Of a stretch of DNA of 64,000 nt, positions 54,285 to 62,149 are shown in pieces. The notes under the pieces are model-generated. The model was not told the origin of the DNA. It did no database searches and saw nothing but the letters and a program-made list of their open reading frames with translations. A program made the position numbers and the translations under genes. The stretch comes from Corynebacterium tuberculostearicum SK141 (GTDB lineage Bacteria; Actinomycetota; Actinomycetes; Mycobacteriales; Mycobacteriaceae), in assembly GCF_000175635.1 (NCBI RefSeq), contig NZ_ACVP01000012.1, positions 1 to 64,000 on the forward strand. Reading direction: 5' to 3'. Positions within the stretch are counted from its first letter, which is position 1. The number at the start of each line of letters is the position of its first letter.

Positions 54285-55916
54285 ATGAAAAAGAATCCGG
54301 CTTCACCAAGGCGCGCGGCGTCGGCAATCGCAGCGGTACTCAGCACCGCCAGCCTTGCACTACTTAGCGCCTGCGCGGCTAACCCCGGCCCACCACCGGT
54401 GGTGGAGGACCATTCCTCCGCGCTGCAAGAAGATCAGACCACCAGCACGCCAACCCCGGAAGAAGAGCAGCCGCAGGATGCTGACTCCGCCAAGCGCCCC
54501 ACCATCTCGGTGGGCGTGGATCCCTTGCGCGCGGGATTGAACCCGCACCTGGTGGCCAATAACTCCGAGCTGGTCGACCAGATTGCAGAACTGGTGCTGC
54601 CCTCAGCGTTCCACAACGGGCAAAGGGACGCCGATATCCTCGAATCCGCCTCTGAGGTCACCGCGCCTAAGGGCGTGGCGCAGCGGGTGCGCTACGTCAT
54701 TGCCTCGCCCGCACAATGGTCCGATGGCACACCCATTTCCGGTGCGGACTTTAGCTACCTGTGGAAGCAGATGACCACCACCGCCGGTGTGCGCGATCCC
54801 GCCGGCTACCACGCCATATCGGCCGTCAATACCTCCGATGGTGGCCGCGTAGTCACCGTGGATTTTTCTGAGAAGGTGAAAGATTGGCACCTGCTTTTTC
54901 ATAATTTGCTGCCTTCCCACCTGCTGCAGGACGATAACTTTGGCTCTGCCTTGGCCGATAAGATTCCGGCATCGGCCGGGCGCTTCCTCGTCGACAGCGT
55001 GGACCGCGGCCGCGGAGTCATTACCTTGAACCGGAATGACCGCTTCTGGGGTGCCAATCCGGCGCAGGTGGACGTCATTCAGCTGCGCGAGGTGCGCGAT
55101 AGCACCCAGGCGCTCAATATGCTGCGCTCCGGGCAGATTGGTTTCGCGGACTTTACCCCGGATCAAACCTCGCAGGAGGCACTGGGTCTTTTAGGGCATG
55201 TTTCCGATAAGACACTGACCCGCCCGCGCCAACTGCGCCTGCACATGTCCACCGCGGATGGAGCGCTGGAAGAAAGGGCAGCGCGCCGCGGATTGGCCTC
55301 GCTGATTGATACGGACCAGGTCGCGCGCTTGGCCACCGGCCGCGCTTCCAACCTAGAGCCCGGGAATAACCCGATAAGCAAGGATGTGGATCTCACTGCG
55401 CTGCGCACCCGCGCTAGTAAGAAGCCGATTCGCTTTGCGGTAGACCCCACCAGCCCCACGGCCTTGGCTGCGGCCAATACGCTTTATGACGTCCTCGAAG
55501 CCCACGGGATCGCTGCCGAGGTGGTGTCCGAACGCCTGACCACGATCACCTCCAAGCTCCTGCCCGAAGGCGAGGTGGATGCGGTAGTGACCTGGGAGGA
55601 TATCTCACTGAACTCGGTGTCCGCGGCGAATATCTTCAGCTGCGATGACAAACAGCCGCTCGCCGGCGACCTGTCCGGAATCTGTCCGGAGAACGCGGAT
55701 GAGATTCGCGAGGAGATTTTGTCCGGAGCCATGAGCCCGAAGGAAGCGCTCGGACGCATTCGAGATGTGAACTCTAAGGAGGCCCTCTACGTGCCTTTGG
55801 TGGATGAGACGCGTATCCACGCGCTCGGGGAGGGTATTGTAGGCCCCGGCCAGAGCATTGATGATTGGGACGAGGGTCTTATCACCGCGCCCCGCTGGAG
55901 GATAGATGAAGACTAA
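54285..55916 (+). CDS. lpqW: LpqW-type lipoprotein (family 5 solute-binding fold)
   Basis: 543 residues. Lipobox LLSAC with cysteine at residue 30, Pro/Glu/Asp-rich linker to about 65, then the oligopeptide-binding-protein fold with ADFSYLWKQMTTTAG, AGRFLVDSVDRGRGVITLNRN and LASLIDTDQVARLATG. In mycobacteria LpqW (Rv1166) steers PIM4 between polar PIM and LM/LAM synthesis rather than transporting peptides. Gene order (typA, lpqW, mshB) matches. Overlaps mshB by 11 bases. Confidence 0.87.
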   Translation: MKKNPASPRRAASAIAAVLSTASLALLSACAANPGPPPVVEDHSSALQEDQTTSTPTPEEEQPQDADSAKRPTISVGVDPLRAGLNPHLVANNSELVDQIAELVLPSAFHNGQRDADILESASEVTAPKGVAQRVRYVIASPAQWSDGTPISGADFSYLWKQMTTTAGVRDPAGYHAISAVNTSDGGRVVTVDFSEKVKDWHLLFHNLLPSHLLQDDNFGSALADKIPASAGRFLVDSVDRGRGVITLNRNDRFWGANPAQVDVIQLREVRDSTQALNMLRSGQIGFADFTPDQTSQEALGLLGHVSDKTLTRPRQLRLHMSTADGALEERAARRGLASLIDTDQVARLATGRASNLEPGNNPISKDVDLTALRTRASKKPIRFAVDPTSPTALAAANTLYDVLEAHGIAAEVVSERLTTITSKLLPEGEVDAVVTWEDISLNSVSAANIFSCDDKQPLAGDLSGICPENADEIREEILSGAMSPKEALGRIRDVNSKEALYVPLVDETRIHALGEGIVGPGQSIDDWDEGLITAPRWRIDED

Positions 55917-56775
55917 GGACTTAACCGGCTACCGCGTGGTGGCAGTGCACGCCCACCCAGATGATGAAACCCTCTTTATGGGTGGCACCCTGGCCACTCT
56001 AGCCGCACGCGGCGCCGAAGTTTCCGTCATTACGCTTACCTTGGGCGAGGATGGCGAGGTCATCGGCGAGCCTTACCAAGGCCTGGCCGATCACGATCAG
56101 CTCGGCGGTTTCCGCGCCCGCGAATTGGCCAATGCCCTCGATGCGCTGGGCGTCAAGGGAGCTCAATTGGGCGGATTCGGGCATTTCCGCGATTCCGGCA
56201 TGGCGGGTTCTCCCTCGCACGAGAACCCGCGTGCACTGGTCAATCGCATCGAGGAGGCGGCCGAGTTTCTCAGCGACGAGCTCGAGGCCATCCAGCCCCA
56301 CGCCATCTTGACCTACGGGCCCGATGGTGGCTACGGGCACCCAGACCACATTGCGGTGCATAAGGCGGTGATGAAGGCGGCTCCGCCAAGCACGCGCATT
56401 TGGTACGGCATTTTTGAACGCGCCGCCAATTATGCCGGCCTGGACACCCTGGATGCGCCGGCCGGGTGGACCGAGCCCAGCCAAGAGTACTTGGACAATT
56501 TCACTAACGAGGGCGCCGATGTCACCGTCGCTCTTTCCGACGCCGCCCTGGACGCCAAGCGCTGCGCCATGCGCGCCCACGCCTCCCAAATCTGGGTGGC
56601 CGATGGCACCACCACCCGCACTAACCCCGAGGCCGCCGTGGCCGCGTTGCACGAACCCGAGCACGTGCCCGGAGCCTATGGTCTATCCAACCTGCTGGTC
56701 ATGCCCCTGCTGCGCGCCGAGTACTTCCAGCTGGGCCAAGGCGAGCCGGCCGATGATCTGCTGGGCGGCCTGTAA
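55906..56775 (+). CDS. mshB: GlcNAc-Ins deacetylase MshB (mycothiol synthesis)
   Basis: 289 residues. Removes the acetyl group from GlcNAc-inositol in mycothiol synthesis. LmbE-like zinc site: HAHPDDE (H17, D20) and GHPDHIAVH (H145, H148), with TLGEDGEVIGEPYQG and the MshB-typical HFRDSGMAGS loop that separates it from Mca. The start lies within lpqW and the stop overlaps the next ATG by one base, so it is in an operon with both. Confidence 0.95.
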   Translation: MKTKDLTGYRVVAVHAHPDDETLFMGGTLATLAARGAEVSVITLTLGEDGEVIGEPYQGLADHDQLGGFRARELANALDALGVKGAQLGGFGHFRDSGMAGSPSHENPRALVNRIEEAAEFLSDELEAIQPHAILTYGPDGGYGHPDHIAVHKAVMKAAPPSTRIWYGIFERAANYAGLDTLDAPAGWTEPSQEYLDNFTNEGADVTVALSDAALDAKRCAMRAHASQIWVADGTTTRTNPEAAVAALHEPEHVPGAYGLSNLLVMPLLRAEYFQLGQGEPADDLLGGL

Positions 56776-57152
56776 TGCGCACGGATTTTAGCCGCGGCGA
56801 GCAGGTCACCGGACTGGTGTGGCTGGCCATCGGCGCGTTGCTCTCGGTCTTCCTCGAGGTGATCTACCTCACCGCCCGCATTCCGCTATCCAATGGGGCG
56901 AGTGTGGCTTTTCCCATCACCATCCTGCTTGCGTGGTGGTTTAACTCCGTGCTCACCCGCACCGCCCGGTTATGGAGCCCCGCGCCGATGGTCGGCGCCA
57001 TCCCGCTCATCGTCTGGTGCTTGGGCTTTTTCGCCTTCATGCTCCTCGTACCGATGACAGGAGACATGCTCTTGGCCAATAATATTCTCAGCCTGCTCCT
57101 GCTTTTGGCCGGGATAGGCGGGGGCGTTTGGCCATTTTTCAAGCAGAAGTGA
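56775..57152 (+). CDS. Small conserved membrane protein downstream of mshB
   Basis: 125 residues with four predicted transmembrane helices (GLVWLAIGALLSVFLEVIYL, VAFPITILLAWWFNSVL, VGAIPLIVWCLGFFAFMLLV, NNILSLLLLLAGIGGGVWPF). Starts in the TAATG overlap with mshB. Equivalent in place to Rv1171. Function unknown. Confidence 0.78.
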   Translation: MRTDFSRGEQVTGLVWLAIGALLSVFLEVIYLTARIPLSNGASVAFPITILLAWWFNSVLTRTARLWSPAPMVGAIPLIVWCLGFFAFMLLVPMTGDMLLANNILSLLLLLAGIGGGVWPFFKQK

Positions 57153-57205
57153 CATACTGTTAAACATCCCAAATCCGAGAAATCAGGAAGCTTCAAGGAA
57201 TCTCC

Positions 57206-57529
57206 ATGACTTATACGATCGCACAGCCTTGCGTTGACGTAATGGACCGCGGCTGCGTTGAGGAATGCCCTGTTGACTGCATCTACGAGGGCAAGCGCAT
57301 GCTCTACATCCACCCGGATGAGTGCGTGGACTGCGGCGCCTGCGAGCCGGCTTGCCCAGTCGAGGCCATCTTCTACGAGGATGACGTTCCCGATGAGTGG
57401 CTGGACTACAACGACGCCAACGCAGCCTTCTTCGATGACCTGGGCTCCCCGGGCGGCGCGGCGGCCCTCGGCCCACAGGACTTTGACGTCCCGATGATTG
57501 CCGCGCTTCCGCCACAGAATCAGGAGTAA
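57206..57529 (+). CDS. fdxC: 7Fe-type ferredoxin
   Basis: 107 residues. First cluster group C9, C17, C21 and C25 in [19 protein letters not shown]; second group [12 protein letters not shown]. This is the [3Fe-4S][4Fe-4S] FdxA/FdxC type with the usual acidic C-terminal half. An electron carrier in the cytosol. It precedes dapC by 3 bases; the same ferredoxin-dapC pair is conserved in mycobacteria (Rv1177-Rv1178). Confidence 0.94.
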   Translation: MTYTIAQPCVDVMDRGCVEECPVDCIYEGKRMLYIHPDECVDCGACEPACPVEAIFYEDDVPDEWLDYNDANAAFFDDLGSPGGAAALGPQDFDVPMIAALPPQNQE

Positions 57530-57532
57530 GAC

Positions 57533-58621
57533 ATGGCACGCACACCGCTAGGAAAGACGCTTCCAGATTTCCCTTGGGATTCGCTGGCTGGCGCCAAGAA
57601 GAAAGCCCAGGCCTACCCGGGTGGAATCGTTGACCTCTCGGTGGGCAACCCCGTTGACCCTGTGTCCCCAGGCGTGCAGCTCGCGTTGACTGCAGCCGCG
57701 CAGGACCCTGGTTACCCGCAGACCGCCGGCACCCCGGAACTGCGCGAGGCTATCGCCGCCGCGCTCACTCGCCGCTATAACATGCAGGTGGACCGCGTAC
57801 TGCCGGTGGTCGGCACCAAAGAGGCCATCGCCTGGCTGCCCACGCTTCTGGGAATGCGCGGCGAGACCGTCGCCTTCCCCTCGGTGGCCTATCCCACCTA
57901 CGAGGTGGGCGCCCTGCTCGCCGGCGCCACGCCGCTGCGCGCGGATTCCGATTTCCAAGACGCCTCCCTGGTCTTTTTGAATTCGCCGTCCAATCCCACC
58001 GGCCGTGTGCTCGGCGTGGAGGAGCTGCGCCGCATCGTGGCGTGGGCGCGCGAGACCGGCGCCATCATCGCCTCCGATGAGTGCTATATGAGCTTGGGAT
58101 GGAATGACGATAACCCGCCGGTATCCATCCTCGATCCGCGCGTGACCGATGGCGATAACACCGGGCTTATTGCCATGCATTCGCTATCCAAGACCGCGAA
58201 TATGGCCTCTTATCGCGCCGGTTTCTTCGCCGGCGATAACGACCTCATTGCTGAGCTGCTCCAGCTGCGCAAGCACGCGGGTCTCATCGTTCCAGGTCCC
58301 ATCCAGGCCGCCATGGTTGCCGCGCTCAACGACGACGACACCGAAGCCCTCCAGCGCAACCGCTACGCCTCCCGCCGTGCGGTGCTCATGCACGCGCTTG
58401 TCGACGCCGGCTTTACCATCGACCACTCCGATGCCGGCCTGTACCTGTGGGCCACCCGGGGCGAGAACTGCCGCGAGACCATCGACTGGCTTGCAGAGCG
58501 TGGCATCCTCGCGGCCCCCGGTGACTTCTACGGTCCGGCCGGCGAGAAGCATGTGCGCATCGGCCTCAATGGCACCGATGAGCGCATCGATGCCGCCGTG
58601 GACCGCCTCGCCGGTGCCTAA
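57533..58621 (+). CDS. dapC: Succinyldiaminopimelate transaminase
   Basis: 362 residues. Class I/II PLP aminotransferase: NSPSNPTGRVL (substrate and PLP contacts), ASDECYMSLGW, and the PLP lysine in HSLSKTANMASYRAGFF. It makes N-succinyl-L,L-diaminopimelate precursor amino group in lysine/DAP synthesis. Context supports DapC: fdxC upstream and dapD at the window end. ACAGAATCAGGAG before the start is a fair ribosome site. Confidence 0.92.
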   Translation: MARTPLGKTLPDFPWDSLAGAKKKAQAYPGGIVDLSVGNPVDPVSPGVQLALTAAAQDPGYPQTAGTPELREAIAAALTRRYNMQVDRVLPVVGTKEAIAWLPTLLGMRGETVAFPSVAYPTYEVGALLAGATPLRADSDFQDASLVFLNSPSNPTGRVLGVEELRRIVAWARETGAIIASDECYMSLGWNDDNPPVSILDPRVTDGDNTGLIAMHSLSKTANMASYRAGFFAGDNDLIAELLQLRKHAGLIVPGPIQAAMVAALNDDDTEALQRNRYASRRAVLMHALVDAGFTIDHSDAGLYLWATRGENCRETIDWLAERGILAAPGDFYGPAGEKHVRIGLNGTDERIDAAVDRLAGA

Positions 58622-59453
58622 TTCCGGGAGGCCTCCCGCCCGCGCGGGCATTTCCCCGCGCAAAACGGTTCTGCGCGGCCGCGTGCCGGAGGAAGGGGAG
58701 TACTTCGCCGCCCGTGCCGGCGACTCTCCCTTTTCGCCCGGCACCGCGCTGCCGCCCGGCGCCGCACTCCCGCACCCCGTGCCCGCCTGGTACCACCCTG
58801 CGGTGCCGCCGGAGCGCCCGATTCCTTTCGACTACTCCGTGGTCCACGCCGACCGCGACTTCATCGTGGCCGATAAGCCGCACTTCCTGCCCACGACCAC
58901 CAACGGCCGCCTCCAGCGCGAAACGCTGCAAACCCGCCTGCGCGTGGATTTTGGCGAAGACGACATCGTACCTCTGCACCGCCTGGATCGCCTGACCGCT
59001 GGCCTCGTCATCTGCTCCCGTAATCCCGAAACCCGCGCCGCCTACCAGCGCATCTTTCTGGAGGGGAGTGCGGTGAAGAGGTATCGGGGCGTCGTCAAGC
59101 AGCCGCTTTTCGTGGACCAGGAAATTGCCCTGCGCATGCACAAGCCCCGCGGGTCGCGCCAGGTGTTCGTGGCCCCCGAAGGTACGCTGACCTCCACATA
59201 TGTGCGCGCCGCCGGCCGGGAGGTGACCATGTGGCCGCGCACCGGCCATACCCACCAGTTGCGCGTGCTGCTCAATCACCTCGGCCACCCACTGCTTGGC
59301 GACGATACCTATCCCACCCCGCGCAAGCTCGACCTCTATGACTTCCGAACCCCGCTCGCGCTGCTCCATGAGGCTATAACTTTTATAGATCCTCTATCAC
59401 ATTCCGAGCGCCAATTTTTCAGTTCCCAGGCCTTAAGAACTACAATCGAGTAG
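58614..59453 (+). CDS. RluA family pseudouridine synthase
   Basis: 279 residues from the GTG at 58614, inside the dapC 3' end (8-base overlap); open frame further upstream is a shadow of dapC. Catalytic Asp125 lies in PLHRLDRLTAGLV. Other motifs: VVHADRDFIVADKPHFLPTT, YRGVVKQPLF and RTGHTHQLRVLLNHLGHPLLGD. Isomerises uridine in rRNA or tRNA; the exact target site is not predictable. The N-terminal 60 residues are an Arg/Pro-rich extension common in actinobacterial members. Confidence 0.9.
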   Translation: MPNSGRPPARAGISPRKTVLRGRVPEEGEYFAARAGDSPFSPGTALPPGAALPHPVPAWYHPAVPPERPIPFDYSVVHADRDFIVADKPHFLPTTTNGRLQRETLQTRLRVDFGEDDIVPLHRLDRLTAGLVICSRNPETRAAYQRIFLEGSAVKRYRGVVKQPLFVDQEIALRMHKPRGSRQVFVAPEGTLTSTYVRAAGREVTMWPRTGHTHQLRVLLNHLGHPLLGDDTYPTPRKLDLYDFRTPLALLHEAITFIDPLSHSERQFFSSQALRTTIE

Positions 59454-59483
59454 TTATTTAATCACTGGCTAGAAAGGCGGCCC

Positions 59484-60047
59484 ATGGCAGACCTCAGCGT
59501 CGCGCGCTTTGTGTCCAATTTTGGGCAGTTTCTCAAATTCGGCATTGTTGGCGGCTCGGGTACCGCGGTTAATCTCTTTGTGGTCTATTTGTGCAGAAAG
59601 ATTACTTGGTGGTCTGGCGGCATCGAGGCGGATGACCCCTTCATCAATCTCTTCGGCTCTGTTTTCCATATCCGTTGGTACCATGTGTTTTTGACCATTG
59701 CGTTCTTGGTCGCCAACACTTGGAACTACCAGCTGAATCGCATGTGGACTTTCCGATCGGTGGCGAAGGTGTCTTGGCTGCGCGGTTTCTTCCCATTCCT
59801 TCTCGCTGGAATTGGAGCTTTTATCGTAAGTCAAGTTGTGGCGACACTGTTAATGAATCCGACTTCGCCGCTGCACTTGCCCTCAGACATTCTGGATGAT
59901 TCGACCGGTTTGCGTACAAAGGTGTACTGGGCATCGGCCATTTCTATCATTGTCGCTATGCCGATTAACTTTATTTTGAACAAGCTTTGGACCTTCCGCT
60001 CGCAGCCGAAGACGCCTCAACTTGTCGAAGAAACCGAGCCAGCCTAG
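59484..60047 (+). CDS. GtrA-like membrane protein
   Basis: 187 residues, four transmembrane helices in the GtrA arrangement: FLKFGIVGGSGTAVNLFVVYL, a loop with WNYQLNRMWTFRS, then two more helices and the closing NFILNKLWTFRSQ. GtrA proteins flip or position polyprenyl-linked sugars for cell-wall or O-antigen glycosylation. AGAAAGG upstream of the ATG. Sits just before a repeat element; its substrate is unknown. Confidence 0.88.
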   Translation: MADLSVARFVSNFGQFLKFGIVGGSGTAVNLFVVYLCRKITWWSGGIEADDPFINLFGSVFHIRWYHVFLTIAFLVANTWNYQLNRMWTFRSVAKVSWLRGFFPFLLAGIGAFIVSQVVATLLMNPTSPLHLPSDILDDSTGLRTKVYWASAISIIVAMPINFILNKLWTFRSQPKTPQLVEETEPA

Positions 60048-60073
60048 CTAGGTCCCGTATTTCCTTCCTCTCC

Positions 60074-60212
60074 GCCCCTCGCGCTCACCAGCGCAGGCTG
60101 GCGGAGATTTTTCTTTCTCCCCGTGAGCGCGAAGGGCACAGTACCTTCCGTCGCGCTCACGGGGAACGAAATCAGAGAAAACCCGCCGTCCGCGGTGAGC
60201 GCGAAGGGCGGG
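60074..60212. repeat. GTGAGCGCGAAGG element, double-hairpin copy
   Basis: Arms in order: GCCCCTCGCGCTCACC (60074-60089), CCGTGAGCGCGAAGGG (60121-60136), CGTCGCGCTCACGG (60149-60162) and GCGGTGAGCGCGAAGGGCGG (60192-60211). It fills the gap between the convergent gtrA and membrane protein genes. Confidence 0.87.
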
Positions 60213-60236
60213 TGGAGGGAAGGGGCGGGAGGGGGA

Positions 60237-60719
60237 TTAGTCTTCGAGCTCGGCATCGAGGCGAGCCTGGTCGCGACGGTGCTGGCGGCGACGAATGAAG
60301 GGGGTGAGGATGAGGACGGCGATAACACCGACGGCGGTGCCGAGGAGGTAAGAGGCGGGGCTGTGGCCGTCGGCAGGCGCGTAGGCGTTATAGGCAATGC
60401 CGGCGAACATGGCAATGAGCGGGATGAAGTAGACGGCCATTGCGGTCCAATTTCGGCCCACTGGTGGGGTGGCGACGCGTTGGCGCATCCACGCGGTGCC
60501 GATGGAATTGCCGAGGATGGATGGTACGAGCGCGAGGAAGCACAGCATGCTCATTCGGCCGGGGAGGACCCAGGCGAGGATTGCGGCGACGACGAGCTCG
60601 AGGAATGGGATGAGAGTGATGCCAATTGCGCAGGCTTTATAGAGCGTGTCGCGTTCGAATTCATCGCGGGTTGCGCGATCGATTTCATTGAGGGAGTAAT
60701 TGGCGATGGCGTTAATCAT
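60237..60719 (-). CDS. Small membrane protein partnered with an Xre regulator
   Basis: 160 residues from the ATG at 60719, which has GGAG nine bases upstream and overlaps the regulator stop; a TTG at 60734 would add five residues. Four hydrophobic segments (ACAIGITLIPFLELVVAAIL, MLCFLALVPSILGNSI, MAVYFIPLIAMFAGIAY, YLLGTAVGVIAVLILTPFI) and an Arg/Asp-rich tail. The pairing of a tiny Xre protein with a small membrane protein is common in Gram-positive bacteria; no function assigned. Confidence 0.7.
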   Translation of the reverse strand: MINAIANYSLNEIDRATRDEFERDTLYKACAIGITLIPFLELVVAAILAWVLPGRMSMLCFLALVPSILGNSIGTAWMRQRVATPPVGRNWTAMAVYFIPLIAMFAGIAYNAYAPADGHSPASYLLGTAVGVIAVLILTPFIRRRQHRRDQARLDAELED

Positions 60720-60921
60720 GTTGTTCAGCTCCAAAAATTTCTTCGACGGTTTTTCCTAGTTCGTGGCAAATGTCCAGCGCGAGGTGCACGGAAGGGGAGT
60801 AATTGCCCCGTTCGATATTGGCGATGGTTTGGCGGGAGACGCCGGCTTTATCAGCGAGTTCGGCTTGTGATAATTCGAGCCAGCGGCGCCATTTGCGGAC
60901 CATGTTGGGGTGGTCGGCCAT
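60712..60921 (-). CDS. Small Xre-family HTH regulator
   Basis: 69 residues, almost entirely one Cro/C1-type helix-turn-helix: RKWRRWLELSQAELADKAGVS followed by RQTIANIERGNYSPSVHLAL. The short form (YozG-like) acts as a dimeric repressor of its own operon. AAAGGAG lies 6 bases before the ATG, and an inverted repeat TTACAT-6-ATGTAA lies 26 bases upstream. Overlaps the membrane protein gene. Confidence 0.9.
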   Translation of the reverse strand: MADHPNMVRKWRRWLELSQAELADKAGVSRQTIANIERGNYSPSVHLALDICHELGKTVEEIFGAEQHD

Positions 60922-60947
60922 CTGGACTCCTTTACTGTGTGTCTTGC

Positions 60948-60965
60948 TTACATGTCCTAATGTAA
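60948..60965. promoter_or_regulatory. Possible operator of the Xre regulator
   Basis: TTACAT-GTCCTA-ATGTAA is a perfect inverted repeat in the promoter region of the xre-membrane protein operon, also shared by the convergent end of the DUF559 gene at 60976. Confidence 0.5.
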
Positions 60966-60975
60966 AGGATAGTTG

Positions 60976-61836
60976 TCATTGGGGCAAATGTCTCACACAT
61001 AGATGCCACTTCCAATAAGGCTGAGCTGCTGAGGTCGGAAGCTCAGGGTTGCGGCCTTTAAGCACCTCAAGAGTGGCTTTGATAAGTAGGATGGCTTCGC
61101 TGAGGTGGTATTTGATGTCGTCGGCAGTAAAGCGCAAGACCGTATATCCGTGGGCGACGGCCGCGTTTTGTTTGGACCGGTCAGCTTGAAAGGCCACGCT
61201 GTGTTTGTGGTATTCCCAGCCATCGACTTCCACAAGGAGCCTTCCAATCCTGAGATCAAAGCGGTACCCCGCAATGAGGGCATTGTGTTCAGGGAAAATT
61301 CCTTCAGTGCGCAGCTTTCTGCTTAAAGTGCGCTCCGGTGGGCTATCCGCTCCGATCGCAGCGTGCCGAATCGTCTCCTTTAGACTCCTTGGCACGCGCC
61401 GCATTCGCCGACGGTCCGTTTCTAGACGGCCGGGTCCGTGCTTTCCTCGATAGTGTTCTTCCAGAAGAGGCCTGCACGCACGCGAAATCCTACGCGCGGC
61501 CCACAACGGTTGCACCACCGGAAGGCCGTTGACATTGTGCGTGGCTTGAAGTCGCGAGTGCGAAACGCGAAAGTTCTTTCCCTTCAAAGTACGCGGTCCC
61601 TCCGCTTCCAGAGGAAATGTCAGCTGCCGGCCGAGGTAAATCTCCTGCGCCGTCTTTCCCGTGAAATGGATGCGGCTGAGCCCATGCGCCAGCGCCCGCG
61701 CCACCGCCCAGGGCGTCCATTCATCGGTATAAATCCCCCTGTGCACGCGAAAGAGCTTCCCCTCGCGAACCTTGCGACGAATCGCATCCTTGCTCAAACC
61801 TTGGCCGCGCAGTTCCGCGGTAGTCCATTCCCCCAT
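60976..61836 (-). CDS. DUF559 protein with AbiEi-like N-terminal domain
   Basis: 286 residues from the ATG at 61836 (MGEWTTAELRGQGLSKDAIR); 44 in-frame codons further upstream lack coding character. The N-terminal part (about 1-45) resembles the winged-helix of type IV antitoxin AbiEi proteins, including KLFRVHRGIYTD. The C-terminal part (about 165-286) is a DUF559/Vsr-like PD-(D/E)XK domain: ADSPPERTLSRKLRTEGI, YRFDLRIGRLLVEVDGWEYH and GYTVLRFTADDI. Such proteins are abundant in actinobacteria; nuclease activity is likely but untested. No cognate toxin gene is adjacent. Confidence 0.75.
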   Translation of the reverse strand: MGEWTTAELRGQGLSKDAIRRKVREGKLFRVHRGIYTDEWTPWAVARALAHGLSRIHFTGKTAQEIYLGRQLTFPLEAEGPRTLKGKNFRVSHSRLQATHNVNGLPVVQPLWAARRISRACRPLLEEHYRGKHGPGRLETDRRRMRRVPRSLKETIRHAAIGADSPPERTLSRKLRTEGIFPEHNALIAGYRFDLRIGRLLVEVDGWEYHKHSVAFQADRSKQNAAVAHGYTVLRFTADDIKYHLSEAILLIKATLEVLKGRNPELPTSAAQPYWKWHLCVRHLPQ

Positions 61837-61954
61837 GGGGCTTAACCTAAGCGGTCGTGTTGAGCTGTAGCTATGCGCGTCGCGGCATCCTGTGGATAAC
61901 CCTGGGGTTGGGGGCGATTTTTCGCTGCGTGGTCTGGATAGCTGTGGATAACTT

Positions 61955-62104
61955 CCCTTCGCGCTCACCGGCGGCCTCGGGTGGCCCTGATTTGTGCTCC
62001 CCGTGAGCGCGACGGGAGGGGCGTGGGCAGAGCTCGCCGTAGGCGCTCACCAGGTGACGAAAAAGAGAGACCCCGCCTCGTGCCGGTGAGCGCGAAGGGC
62101 GGGG
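61955..62104. repeat. GTGAGCGCGAAGG element, double-hairpin copy
   Basis: Arms in order: CCCTTCGCGCTCACCGG (61955-61971), CCGTGAGCGCGACGGGAGGG (62001-62020), CGTAGGCGCTCACC (62038-62051) and CCGGTGAGCGCGAAGGGCGG (62083-62102). It occupies most of the 313-base gap between the DUF559 start and the permease stop, and no gene is seen in that gap. Confidence 0.85.
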
Positions 62105-62149
62105 AGGGGCCAAGGGGAGTGGGCGAGCCGTGCCTCCAGGGGCGAGGGG

